A program made the position numbers and the translations under genes. Below, piece after piece: positions 45,275 to 57,219 of a stretch of 64,000 nucleotides of DNA (its first letter is position 1; each line of letters opens with the position of its first letter). The notes beneath the pieces are model-generated. The model searched no databases. It was not told the origin of the DNA and saw only the letters and a program-made list of their open reading frames with translations. The stretch is from Sipunculus nudus (lineage: Eukaryota; Annelida; Sipuncula; Golfingiida; Sipunculidae), in contig CM049308.1 of the NCBI GenBank assembly GCA_026874595.1, forward strand, positions 49,152,124 through 49,216,123, written 5' to 3'.

Positions 45275-48200
45275 ATATATATTGGGTATTGCCTTTATGA
45301 TCAGAGTGAAATAATGAATGCATGAGGAGACTGCAGTGACAAAGAGAGTCTGTCAGGCATGGGCTGATGGAGCTTGCAACACGCAACAATGGATGATTGT
45401 TTCATTAAGGGACATGGATCTTTGATCAAGTCATCAGGCAGCTTGTCATTAACAGATCTTCAGAATGACTTTTAATTAACCTTGATGATTCATTTCATCT
45501 CAACCATTTTTTTTCATGTTGTTGAATTAAAGAGGGACCAGCAAGTAAATAAATTCTTCATGGATGTCTGAAAGAGTAGTGTACCAATTTTACAAAGTGT
45601 GTGCCTTCAGTTAAACCAAGCAATCAACAAATATTCCCAGTAGCATCATAGCGGGGCAGTGGCAGTCTTCTTGGTTGAATAATTTTTTTTTTCAATAAAA
45701 AGCTTCTGTGATTTCAAAGAATTCAAAATAAGTGTACTAGTGAATATTATACAAGCAGGTTGTAGATCATGGCTTTCATTAAGGGACTTAAAGTCTTCAG
45801 TTAATTCAAACAGATGGTGCTAAAATGTTCTTGGTGCTCATGAGGTTTTAAAAATTTGGATGAAGAACTTGCAAGAGTTCAACAAACATTCAATTATAAA
45901 CTTTTCAGGAAAAACACAAAACTGTCTTTGGAGAGAGTTTGGTGGCAAGGGTACGTGTAGCAGACTGATGTGTTTTTTTTTACACTCCCAAATCCTCAAA
46001 ATATACAAGGATACAGGGTTGCTGATGTATCAGATCTACAAACACAAGAACGATGGAGACCATACTTTAGAGGAACCATCATTTGTAGGATGTCCTTTCC
46101 CACCAAGATAAGAGAGTTGAATATTCTTGTCATCCAGTGTGAGCTTATGTAACCCAGTGTTCTGCCTTAGGCCGGGCTGTCTGCTACAGCAGGAGAACCA
46201 GAAATGAATCTTAATCCACCAGGACAGTAGCTGATAGAACTGTGTCAATTGGTCCATTCCATGGGTCAAGCTGCTGTTGTGGAGTGTTGCTCTGGTACTA
46301 TATTTAGCTGCTTCTTCAGCTGACCTTGAATACACATCATTACAATGTCCAAGCACAGTCGCTCAGGTCACTATTTGTGGTTGTGTTTTTATTGAGAATT
46401 GGACGAAACTGTGCACTATATATGAGTATATAGTAGTGTGCCATATATACTTGGTACAGAGACAGCATGTATCACTATAGAGGTATATTATGCACTTTTT
46501 CTTCCCATTTCCCCCTGAAATAGGGCTTCAAGTGACTGTAGTCTAAGTGTGAGCCCTCAGCTACAAAGATGGTCTATCATATCCTGCCATATGTGGTGCA
46601 TTCTGACTCAACCTTGTCCATCTTGTATGGTTCTATCGCATCTGATGTTTTTATCTTCCAGTTGTAGCCTGTTGGTAAGATGGTCAACCTGACACTCAGC
46701 AAATCTCGTCTCTCTCACAGCATCAGAAATTTTTAAGCATGACCTCCAGGACCTCTAGAATCTACAGCTTTCATCTTTTTTTCCCACCAGTTTTCTTACT
46801 ACTAAACCCATGTAAATTGGTGATTTTAATCTACAGTTTATTGTATCATCAGGCTGAGAAGTCGAAAGGGGGGGGGATAATATGACTAATGGTTAATATG
46901 TCTGCTTTTTTTTACAATGTCTCTTTACAATGTTAGTCTACTGTTTTCTGACGTTTCATGATAGACTAGCTGTGATGTTTGTATTCTTGGGATACCAGCT
47001 CCTATAACTAGTTTCTCACTGGATTGAACAAAAAACTTCGCGTCTTTGATCTTTATGATGAGAGCATTTTGTTGTGCACCCTTCAGGAGGGGAGCTCCCT
47101 CTCAAAGCCCTGGGTTTGTGTGTGGTGTCGTTACCTGTACAACCACTGTCAGAGAAACACCAGGGGAGTAGAATGGGATCACGGTCAATTCATGTTTTTG
47201 CCAGGTGTTGTTGAACATAAAAGGCTTGGTTTCTTGACTCATATCTTCCATGTCATTTTAGAGTCACAAGTAAACAGGGGTTTTACCTTTGCTGTTTTGC
47301 AATCCCTGGTGTTTTTTTATCTGTGTTATTTTGTGACCTCTTGTGTTTTGTGACTTGTGATGCAAATTTTTGTGACCCGTAGTACTTAGTGAATCTTTAT
47401 GATTTGAGATGTGTTAGTTTGTGATATGTGTGGCTTTGTTACCTGTGTTGTTTTGGATGTACCGTAAAATCTGTGAAATTCCGTACCTCGATGAATTTCG
47501 TACACGACCTTCAGTATCCATAATTATGTTAAATTTCGAACTGCCGATGCTCTGTTACGTCGTATTTGACGTTAGCAGGGTTGCCGTGATTGTAACACTG
47601 ACGTTACCCCACCCTATCACCTGGTTTTGAACAAGCCTACTGGTCCAATCGATGTGAATGCCTGCTGTTGATAATTAATTTGAATTCTATCTACGTCATA
47701 TGGAATGTAATTTGATTAAAAACTTAGTTTTTTTCAGTGACAATAAAAAAAAAAATCATGAATGTTGCTTTATCGTCCGGGATTCGAGCGACACGCCGTG
47801 AATTACTGGCAGACGTCCATGAAGTTTAATTGAGGTTGGAGGTTGGACATGGGATATTCTAATTTCAGGATTGATTGACTCCATAAGTGGTCTATAGAGA
47901 CCTAGCCAATGTGTATGCAATGCCAATGTTAATCAATTTGAAAATTAATGCTAATTTCTGTTAAAAAACTTGAATAAATATCTTGAATGCGAGTTATTTT
48001 ATTTAACCTACCTCGAACTGCACCATAAAACAGGAAAACTTTTTTAGACTTCCTCAGATATCAAACTAACATTCTTTGTGCTCAATTTAACCCAAGTGTA
48101 CCCTTCGCATGCAAAACGACGGCGCTTAACCGCGTATTTGCGATAACCTATTCATAGCTTTGCCATCAGATGTCAGGCCTCCGTGCCATGATTTGCTTCA
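45275..48200. other. unique sequence, no supported gene
   Basis: Several 60-109 codon frames occur (46,036-46,356 minus; 47,024-47,353 plus), none with a matched acceptor and donor. A degenerate TTTGTGACCTGTG-type simple repeat lies at about 47,300-47,460. GC content rises from 47,500 toward the promoter at 48.2 kb. Confidence 0.4.
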
Positions 48201-48221
48201 ACCCCCGGTATTATGATGATA

Positions 48222-48254
48222 TATAAAGACCGCCGTAAGAATGTTTGGTCAGTC
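48222..48254 (+). promoter_or_regulatory. TATA box plus initiator
   Basis: TATAAA at 48,222-48,227 lies in a locally GC-rich patch, and an initiator TCAGTC at 48,249-48,254 puts its central A 29 bases after the first T of the TATA box, the ideal spacing for animal core promoters. No coding first exon with a good donor is seen downstream, so any transcript would begin with untranslated sequence. Confidence 0.45.
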
Positions 48255-48329
48255 GGCAGAGGTCGGGGTCTGTTGTTGTTATCTGTGTCATTTCCTGTGA
48301 AGGCAATAATTTTTTGAACAGCTGAAACT

Positions 48330-48900
48330 TGACATTTTTGTGCTTACTACAAGTATCTAAGGGAAGTCAGAAAATCAGTAACCTTGACTTTCATTTTCAT
48401 GGTCAACTTAAAATTTTGTTTGGGCCCCATAACTATTCAAGGATTGTTTATTTGTTCCTAAAATCTGACGTGCATGTTGGTTCAACCAAGTGCTTTGAAG
48501 AGTTTAAAAGCTGATGACCTTTGCCTGGATCTTCAAGGTTTAATGTACGAAACTTTTGCTCATTGTTTCTTGGATTTCTTGTAAATGTGATGGTGTATAT
48601 TTACCCCAAGTTTGACACAAATTGTTTTAACCAAGTTCTCGAATCAGTTTGAAAACTGGTGACGACCATGAACTTCATGGTGAAATCAGCCAAAATCAGA
48701 ATTGTTTTTAATTTGATAACTTTTAAACCACTCAATATTTTAAAAATAAAATTTTATATTTTGTTGATAGCAAAATCTCAGATAAAAATGGGTGACCTTG
48801 ACCTTCAAACAAAACCTTGGACGAGTTTGAGTCTGGTGGCCTTGATGTTTTTCTCAGTAAAATTTGCAGAAATCTTAGATTGTTATGGACCCCATAAATT
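48330..48900 (+). mobile_element. HINE core repeats (TATGTCTC family), fragment
   Basis: About three units share GGTGACCTTGACCTTCA, CATGGTGAAATCAGCCA and ATGGACCCCATAA with the element at 22,932-24,156. No ends are visible. Confidence 0.65.
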
Positions 48901-48948
48901 TTGAAGTACTGCATATTACTTTCTCCATTTTGATACACCAATTAATTG

Positions 48949-50375
48949 TATCCGCCAAAACAGAGTTTTGCGGATAATATGTTTTCAGCCCACCGCCGCC
49001 GCCGCCGCCGCCGCGTAGGTGTCAGGAGAACTCCTCCTTAACCGCTGGGCGGAATTTTACGAAACCCGGGATTATGTTCGGGTCATATGTGAACTGCTGC
49101 GCCCCGATTTTGTTTTGACCTCTGACCTTTCCTCTGCACTCTGCATCCGTTTGTGCGTCTGTTTCCACACATAAACCCACATATCTCGGGAACCGTTTGA
49201 CCGATCAGGAAAATATTTTTGCACAAATGTAGCCCTTGGAGAGCTTTATAACATACAAAAAAATGGTGGCGCCACCTGCAACCATGTTTGCACAGTGTCC
49301 ATCTGTTTGTCTGCCTTGGGTTGAAATCACTCATATCTCTGCAGTGGTTTGACTAATTCACCTGAAATTCGGCATGCGTATATATCCTGGATAGCTTTTC
49401 TGTTTTTATGACAGGTGGCGCCACCTACTTTCACGTTTTCACTGCAGTCATCCAAGCTCATATCTTGGGGACAGTTTGACCGATTGGGCCAAAATTTTGC
49501 ATGTGTATAGATCTCACATTGCTCTTTATCATACGAAAAACTGGTGGCGCCACCTGCAGCCATTTTTGCACAGCTCCCGTCTATTTGTCTGCCATTGGTA
49601 AAAATCACTCATATCTCGGCAGTGGTTTGACATATCTGTCTAAAATTTTGCAGATTAATACATCCCCGACATCTCTCTTGATTTTATGACAGGTGGCGCC
49701 ACCTACTTTCACGTTTTCACTGCAGTCATCCAAGCTCATATCTTGGGGACAGTTTGACCGATTGGGCCAAAATTTTGCATGTGTATAGATCTCACATTGC
49801 TCTTTATCATACGAAAAACTGGTGGCGCCACCTGCAGCCATTTTTGCACAGCTCCCATCTATTTGTCTGCCATGGGTTAAAATCACTCATATCTCGGCAG
49901 TGGTTTGACATATCTGTCTAAAATTTTGCAGATTAATACATCCCCGACATCTCTCTTGATTTTATGACAGGTGGTGCCACCTACATTCTAGTTTATGCAG
50001 CAGACATCCAAGCTCATATCTCGGGAACCGTTTGACCGATTGGGCCACAGTTTTGCATGTGTATAGTTCTCACATAGCTCTTTATCATACACAAAACTGG
50101 TGGCGCCACCTGCAACCATTTTTGCACAGCGTCCATCTGTTTGTCTGCCAAGGGCTAAAATCACTCATATACATGTAGTGGTTTGACTTGTCTGCATTAA
50201 ATTTTGCATATGTATACATCTTGGACGGCTTTCTGGATTTTGTGGTAGGTGGCGCAACCTACATACACAATTTGGATGCAGACATCCATGCTAATATGCA
50301 ACACTTCCCTCTATTTCCCCTTGCCACTCAATCCATGCCTCACTTTACCCGTTCCACTCTGATTTGAGTCGCTTG
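48949..50375 (+). mobile_element. HINE with TATCCGCC hairpin and GGTGGCGCC core repeats
   Basis: The 5' hairpin has arms TATCCGCCAAAAC (48,949-48,961) and GTTTTGCGGATA (48,965-48,976), followed by a (CCG)n simple zone (48,989-49,015). Core repeats of about 270 bp follow; two adjacent units (about 49,400-49,660 and 49,680-49,950) are nearly identical. Each carries GGTGGCGCCACCT twice, ATCTCGGCAGTGGTTTGAC and AAATTTTGCATGTGTATAG. It closes near GAGTCGCTTGT (about 50,367-50,377). Confidence 0.82.
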
Positions 50376-50566
50376 TTGACTACCCGTATTCTAGTGTAAT
50401 TAAGTGCTCGTAGGAGCTTGAAAATGTGTGACCTTAGTTTTGTGCCTCATTTTAGTTGCAGTTGTAACTGCCCGCCTGTCTTCACCCTGGGTTGAGTATC
50501 ACCTTATCTGGGTGATCATTAACCTGGGTACTGTATAGCGATCCAGTGACCTTTCCCCCTGTTCAG

Positions 50567-50696
50567 CTCACACGTAGTGAAGTCCAGAGAGATCTGGAGC
50601 CAATCGGGTTTGGACTTCCAGCTGATGCAGAAGAGTTGGTTTGCTGCTTCAAAGCGCCATCTTCTGTACTTCCAGGAGTCAGCCTTAACAACCTTG
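50567..50696 (+). CDS. internal coding exon of an unrecognised gene
   Basis: A good acceptor (CTTTCCCCCTGTTCAG) and a good donor (CCTTG|GTATGTG) bound 130 bp. Of the open frames the more protein-like starts in phase 0 and reads LTRSEVQRD, LEPIGFGLPADAEELVCCF, KAPSSVLPGVSLNNL, leaving in phase 1. A second frame is also open (KSREIWSQSGLDFQLMQKSW...) but has weaker codon bias. No transmembrane segment or known motif was recognised. Neighbouring exons were not found: upstream lies the 48.9-kb HINE. Confidence 0.6.
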
Positions 50697-50699
50697 GTA

Positions 50700-52160
50700 T
50701 GTGCTTTATCCCTTTATAATATTACCACAATAGTCGGCACACACATATACTTACCGATACATGTATACATGACCCATTCTTTATTCAGCATACCTGATTC
50801 ACATATGTAAGACCACATACATTTTGAAAAATAACCTTTTTCTTTGAGTTAATATTTATACAACTTTTTTTGTGATGATGTAAATCATTTTGGGTTTGTA
50901 TTAAGCCTATCTTAAACTATGAATCTGATTAATACAGATCCTTATGAGATTGGTCAAATATGAAATGTTGTTTAAATTCTGAGGCTGCAAATTCATTTAT
51001 TAATCATCAGATGTACAGTCTCCATGGCGTGAAATTGTTGAATTATCCTTGTTGTGAAATCAACTGATAGGTTACCCGATCCTGACAGCTGGGAAAAATA
51101 AACCAATAGCATTCTTCACATGATTGGTATAAGGCGAGGGACTAGAAAATTAATTCACTGAACATGTCTAGTGTCCATTTTTTAATGACCATGTGGACGC
51201 CATACACTATATAGCCTAACAGAGAAAAGTTGAGATAACTATTTAGAATAAGTTATTTATTATTTTTAATAATATATTTCATGATTGTTTTTGATGAAAT
51301 ACTAAATAAAAATATTTCCATGCTACCATCTTTAGATGTTCATTATTCGTCCTTCAGTTGAATTTATAATTAAACAGATATATGACCTAGGTGTTTCATG
51401 AGTAGAAAAAATTCGGTTCAGTGGAAGAAGAGGTTGAATGTAACGACACTGATTCCACTATGTTTTGTGGAGGCAAAAGACCAGGCAACGCCCACTAAAA
51501 CACGTGCAGTCTGTTATTGTTTACATTGGGGTGTCATGTCACGTGACCCCCCCCCCCCCCCCCCCAACTGCCATTTCAAACCTATGCAATCTGACAGTCC
51601 GCCTCGGCACTAGAACTGGGAATATCTAAAAAAATACTTGATTTTATCACTTTAAAAATGAGAACAATAATATATTTGATGCATCAATAAGGCATACGTT
51701 TTGTCTGAGAGAGAAACTCGCTCGACTAAACTAAAATTATCCAGTCTTTCCCAGCCGGGGGCGATCGGTGATCGGCACTGACAGCTGGCCGGCTGGTGAG
51801 CAACATCGTCAGATATTGGAGAAAATATATAACGTATGATCATTTTAATGGTCACATTAGATTCATTGAGTTAAAATGCGTATGTCAGACAAATATTATA
51901 CTGAATAATGGCCTAGAATTCAAGCATGATGATTTTTTTCATGATTTCGGGCGATGCGTCTCGACAAGTATTTCAATGACTGACAGCTACGCCATCTTGC
52001 GGCCCCTTTTATACTCCATATGCAGTTTGATAATTGTTAAAGTTTTTAGTTGTGTTTATAACCCTATATATTTGTTGTGGTTCTTTGAATTACCCAGCCA
52101 GATAGAAATAACGAAAGTCCTGTCCTCAGAATTAGAAATCCCCTACACAGTAACTTGATT
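50700..52160. other. intron-like sequence with a poly(C) run
   Basis: AT-rich with a 19-C run at 51,547-51,565. A frame at 51,796-52,158 (120 codons) lacks splice support. A short GC-rich patch is at 51,745-51,800. Confidence 0.4.
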
Positions 52161-52166
52161 ACGACT

Positions 52167-52251
52167 TATATATATACACGCGGCTAAAAATTTGGCATGA
52201 TCTGCCTGGAAACACAGACGGACCGGTGACTAATCGCCTGTACACAGAGGT
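52167..52251 (+). promoter_or_regulatory. possible TATA promoter and first-exon donor
   Basis: A TATATATATA element (52,167-52,178) is followed about 70 bases later by a strong donor (ACACAGAG|GTGAGCG, GT at 52,250). The stretch between would be a short first exon. Its only ATG frame closes quickly, so it would be non-coding. Weak. Confidence 0.25.
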
Positions 52252-53690
52252 GAGCGACGACCGCTCGAGTGTCACCTGAGTATTGTCAGCATATAAACAC
52301 AATATATATAATTAATTTAGAAAGTTTAAGCCAATCTTGTAGCTTATTATAAAATTGGGCATCCCGTTTTGGAACAAGTTCAAACTACAAATAGAACGTG
52401 TAAGATTTTAACGAACCGCTGCCATTTACCGAGTTGTATTTCCCCGACCAGCGCTGAGAATAGTAAATTACAAGAATCGTAGACATAAATGGACGACGTG
52501 TATCATTACAAATACGGCGAAGCAGTTCATTAATTTAGAATTAGCGTTCTTTTCAATATTGTGGTGCTGATCCTTTGGTTTCGTCGGTTTATCCTTTCGT
52601 TACTATAATCAAAACACCATGTTTCCTAATATCATTCAAACTTTACAAATAGGATATTAAAAAAAAAAGATATTTAATGTGCCATCAAGTAAACAAATTG
52701 GAAGACATGCAGTTTAAAACCCGGACCCCACGGACCCGTAATCCAGGACTCCAAGGAAAATCTATAATTCTTAAAACTCTCGTGGTAATTTGTCGAGATA
52801 TTTTAGCAGAAATATATCTATAGACGTATTTTATATTATGTTTGGTCAAAAACAAAAATAGTCTGTTTTGGAACAAAATTTGGCAATTAACACTTTCATT
52901 CGTTGTATTACTTTTCCTTAGTACCGGTACATATTTTAAAATCACGTTCAGGCATAGCCACCAAGAATGACTATAAAATGTCAAATATATCTGAGAGTAA
53001 ATTTTAAATAGTCCGTTAACGGGGCAAGACGTTTCGTTGCTGCAGGCGGCTGGTTCAGGCATAACACAATGTGACTGAGTTATTGAGTTTTTGTACCTAT
53101 ATTTTTACATTTTGTCATCCTTCATATTATTCGTATTTATATATTTGATATTTATTCCATGTCTATATATCGTTTTTAAATTTATGATAAGAACGTTTAT
53201 AAAATCATGTTTACACATGGCTTTGCTTGAATTGCAGGTAATCAACATAACCCATGTGTAATTATATTATTGCGAACATTCAATCACATGACTGTCACAT
53301 GGAACACGAAACCTGTGTCATGTGGAAGTGCTCTGATATCGGTCTTACGTCCGCATTGACCGGTGGTGCACTTCAAATAAATCTCCCCCAGTGTGCCTGC
53401 ACTAATTAATTTTCACTTAAAATAACAAATAATCATATTTAATATGTTACATGAGTGTCAATTCAATTTTCATTGAGTTATAAATAAAAAAATACGGTGG
53501 TTACTGGGATCAGTCATCAAATTAAACTGCAGCAGTCGGGGTCCGTCTTCACGAACATATTTGGTATATTTAAATCTTTCTTAGAATCGGTCGTTAACAA
53601 TGCTGCGACTTTTAGGGACTTTGCTCATATATCAGTAACAGGGGTGTATTTATATTTATAAATGATGGAAGATGAAGAAACTGGTTTTTG
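52252..53690. other. unique sequence, no supported gene
   Basis: A 125-codon minus-strand frame (52,685-53,062) has no splice context or recognisable motif. AT-rich otherwise. Confidence 0.35.
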
Positions 53691-53695
53691 GGGTC

Positions 53696-53720
53696 GGGGG
53701 GGGGGGGGGGGGGGGGGGGG
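53696..53720. repeat. poly(G) tract of 25 G
   Basis: An uninterrupted G run on the + strand. Fifty bases on lies the perfect hairpin AGGTTTCGCGGAAACCT (53,771-53,787). Confidence 0.95.
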
Positions 53721-54580
53721 TTTCCAGGTTTTACATCCGCCAGGTGGCGATACCAATAACATCGTTTCACAGGTTTCGCGGAAACCTGACGTTGGTGGGA
53801 AGTATCGATAACATGAAAAGTGCAAATCTCCTGCTTTTTAATGGAAAACATGGTAATAGTTTCCATTAAGTGTTTCTATACCCGTGGTAACACGTTCATG
53901 GTCCTCCTTGACGATTCTTCTTGACTAACCTTCTTCAGATGCCGTGGTTGGCAAAGTGACCCATAAAAAGGACTTAGTTTCAGGGTCACGCCGATCACGT
54001 GTTTTGCCATAGTTTCCAAGACCACGAAAGACCGTAATTAGTTCTGTGATAGCCCGGGTTACCCCAATAAAAAATAACATCTGATTAAATTCTGGCAGTA
54101 CTGCATGGGCGGAAGTTACAAAAAAAAAATCTGCTCTGTGCGGTAATCCAGTCCCTTTTATCGGCGTGGAACACAAAATATGACGGGTATATTAGTCAGA
54201 TATTTTTAATTTGTCATCTTTTTATGAAAAATACTAATCCCGATTTCTGATAACTCTCTCCTTGTAATACACTGATTGATACAAACCAGTTTGCATTCAA
54301 ATGCACACGGATATGGCGATCGTCATTTGCACGTCTTTTGTGAGTTTTGAACTCTTTTTTGTTTTATACGTCTACATATTTTCCCTTGCCCCCCCCCCCA
54401 AAAAAAATAAATAAATAAATTGGCACATTGTTTTATTGAACATACGTAGTTTTATACTTTCTACCTGCAAAGATAAGAGCCTTTTTCAGCCTCCATTCAG
54501 GAATGGAAAGAACAAGTAAATAAGTATTGTTTGCGTTACAGGCCTGTAGTTACTCTCGATCCTGAGGGACAATCATTTTT
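53721..54580. other. unique sequence, no supported gene
   Basis: An 83-codon minus-strand frame (53,925-54,176) lies in moderately GC-rich sequence but has no acceptor or donor. A (AAAT)n-like stretch and a 10-C run lie near 54,390-54,420. Confidence 0.35.
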
Positions 54581-55958
54581 ATGCCCCCGCCACAAAGTGG
54601 CCGGGGCATATAGTTTTACCCATGTCCGTCATTCCGTCATTCCGTCCTTCCGTCCTTCCGTCATTCCGAAATGAAACAGTTGTACGGACTTTTTTTCGCA
54701 ATGCCTGCAGATATTGGCCTGATTTTTGGTGTGTGGGCAGATATAGACCAGTTACAGATCGAGTTCGCGTTTCGTCCCGGTTGACCTACTTTTGACCGTT
54801 TTACGGCTCCTGCACTTAGAAAATTTCATGAAAAATAGAAATATTCATGACAGATACACATGTACGGACTTTTTTTCGCAATGCCTGCAGATATTGGCCT
54901 GATTTTTGGTGTGTAAGCAGATATAGACCAGTTACAGATGGAGTTCGCGTTTCGTCCTGGTTGACCTACTTTTGACCGTTTTACGGCTCCTAAACTTAGA
55001 AATTTTCATGAAAAATATAAATATTCATGACAGACACACATGTACGGACTTTTTTTCGCAATGCCTGCAGATATTGGCCTAATTTTTGGTGTGTGGGCAG
55101 ATATAGACCAGTTACAGATCGAGTTCGCGTTTTGTCCCGATTGACTCACTTTTGACTGTTTTACGGCTCCTGAACATAGAAAATTTCATGAAAAATATGA
55201 AATTTCATGACAAATACACATGTACAGACGTTTTTTCGCAATGCCTGCAGATATTGGCCTGATTTTTGGTGTGTCGGCAGATATTGACCAGTTACAGATG
55301 GAGTTCTTGTTTTGTCCCAGTTGACCTATTTTTGACCGTTTGACGGTGCTCTAACATAGAAAATTTCATAAAAAAGGTGCACATGTATGGACTTTTTTCG
55401 CATTACCTGCAGATATGGCCTGATTTTTGGTGTGTAGGCAGATAATGACCAGTTACAGATCGAGTTCTTGTTTTGTCTCGGTTGACCTACTTTTGACCAT
55501 TTGACTGCTCCTGAACATAGAAAGTTTCATGAAAAATATAAATTTTCATAACAAATGCATATGTACTGACTTTTTTTCCTCAATGCCTGCAGATACCACC
55601 CTGATTTTTTTTTTTGTGTGGGCAGATAATGACAGTTACAGATCGAGTTTGCGTTTCATCCTGGTTGACCTACTTTTGATTGTTTAACGGATCCTAAACA
55701 TAGAAAATTTCATGAAAGACAGAAATTTTTATGGAAAATGCACATGTATGGACTTTTTTTCACAATGCCTGCATATACTGGCATGATTTTTGGTGTGTTG
55801 CTTGATAATGACCCATTACAGATCGAGTTTGCATTTTGCCCTTGTTGACCTACTTTTGACCATACGACACCTCCTGAACTTAAAAAATTTTCCAAATTTT
55901 ACAAATGTTTCTAATTTGCCCAAGGCGGGGGCATTCGTGTCGTTCCGACACATCTAGT
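54581..55958 (+). mobile_element. pearl/Helentron-type element with seven 180-bp core repeats
   Basis: The 5' hairpin has arms ATGCCCCCGCCAC (54,581-54,593) and GTGGCCGGGGCAT (54,597-54,609). A microsatellite of CCGTCATT/CCGTCCTT units follows (about 54,625-54,668). Then come about seven tandem core units of 163-184 bp (starts near 54,683, 54,862, 55,042, 55,222, 55,385, 55,562, 55,745), each with CAATGCCTGCAGATATTGGC, GATTTTTGGTGTGT and GGTTGACCTACTTTTGACC. The 3' end has the inverse of the 5' end, GGCGGGGGCAT (55,924-55,934), the hairpin GTGTCG-TTC-CGACAC (55,937-55,951) and CTAG then T (55,954-55,958). Helitrons typically end in a hairpin followed by CTRR. No coding capacity. Confidence 0.9.
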
Positions 55959-55959
55959 T

Positions 55960-57060
55960 TTTTCTGATTTTCTTCCAAAAAAAAAATCCAAACTCTCTTA
56001 TAAAGGGACATAATCAGGAGCACTAATCCACTAATATGCCTATTCTTTCATACTATCTGTTCAGTTTTGCTTTATACAAAAGCTTCCCAACAAACCCATC
56101 CCAGCACACAGTCTAAGTCCCTTGCATACGTCTGTTTAACACCTTTTTATGGCTCTGCGTGTTTGTTAACACAGTCCACGTGTGTCTGTTTACTATTACA
56201 ACCTGTGTGACCTGAGGTCCGTTTGTGTGCCGCAACACGCGATATTTCAGCCAGCGGGAACATGTATAGTTTCATTTTGGACCGAGTAAGTCAAGGCATC
56301 GCCTGATTGACACGTGTTGTGCCCATTGTGTTTATGTTGACACCTGTGATTGTGCCCGGTCCACTGTTTTTAACACTCGTTTACAGGAGTAAGCAACGGT
56401 TAGAGGGGAATAATTTGGCAGGTAGAAATTTATTTTAAAGGGAAGAAGCTATTTTTTCATGTTAACTCAACGTGCTTTTTACAGTGATTGGGCTCCATTA
56501 ATATGCGGGTGCGGCTAATATTTGATTATTTGCGGTAGATTATTAAGATGAAAGTTAAACTTGATACACCACATCACACCAGGAACAGTTCAGTGTTTAC
56601 GTTACGAGCAGGTTAGACCATTTTGAAACACCAATGCCATGGTTTTGTTTCCTAGCTCCCCACAGCAGGTAGGCCTAGATCTATTAATAGACGCCATCAA
56701 TAGTTCCCTGCTTATAGGCACTTATCCCGGCCTCACTTCCACAAGTAAATCAGCAAACGGGAGTGAGGCTGGCATAGGAGGTAGGCGCGGTGGGGTAGTT
56801 GGATTACTGTGGCATCATATAATGCTCATCTGCCGGCCTGCATGTACTGTAGGAAATTTAACCAAGTTGACACCCTCACCGGTCGTGTAGACTGGGCATT
56901 GCACCTGCACGTCATTTTGTTTGTGTGTGGTAAATAGGTCAATGAGTAGTGAGCTAAAGCGAGGTTCAACGATAAACTCACGTGAAGATTGCTCAGGATT
57001 CAGTAGGACTACATAGCTTGGATCTGTCATACACTGCCTTATCAAACCTTATAGTCAGGA
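55960..57060. other. upstream region of the 57.15-kb exon
   Basis: Unique and GC-richer toward the right. It holds two E-boxes CACGTG (56,177-56,182 and 56,311-56,316). A 9-codon frame at 56,639 ends at a weak donor-like CAG|GTAGGC. Confidence 0.4.
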
Positions 57061-57085
57061 GAAGTGCGTCACCTCGTGCCCGTTG

Positions 57086-57116
57086 TATAAAATCAACTAA
57101 GCTCTCACATTGAGGA
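57086..57116 (+). promoter_or_regulatory. TATA box and start region of the 57.15-kb gene
   Basis: TATAAAAT at 57,086-57,093, with a pyrimidine-flanked CTCACATTG at 57,104-57,112 as likely start site, about 45 bases before the ATG. Two E-boxes lie further upstream. Confidence 0.55.
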
Positions 57117-57153
57117 ATACGTCTTGTGAAATCAGTTGACCAGCCACATCAAA

Positions 57154-57214
57154 ATGTCAGCCGGTTCAGAGCCTGCGGCTGCTAAATTTGGAGTGGACTA
57201 TGGAGATAACGCTC
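57154..57214 (+). CDS. first coding exon of an unrecognised gene
   Basis: ATG in a favourable context (AAAATGT, A at -3) encodes MSAGSEPAAAKFGVDYGDNA plus one base and ends at a strong donor (CGCTC|GTATGTAC, GT at 57,215), phase 1. A TATA box lies 68 bases upstream of the ATG. Codon third positions and GC content differ from the AT-rich surroundings. The peptide starts Ser/Ala-rich, as in many cytosolic proteins, and has no signal peptide. The next exon is not certain; one candidate is the segment ending at 62,719. Product not recognised. Confidence 0.6.
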
Positions 57215-57219
57215 GTATG

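Noticed and set aside
49080-50300. CRISPR-like or regulatory array of GGTGGCGCCACCT palindromes
   Set aside because: The palindromes are regularly placed parts of long HINE core repeats found elsewhere in the window, not an array of short repeats with unique spacers.
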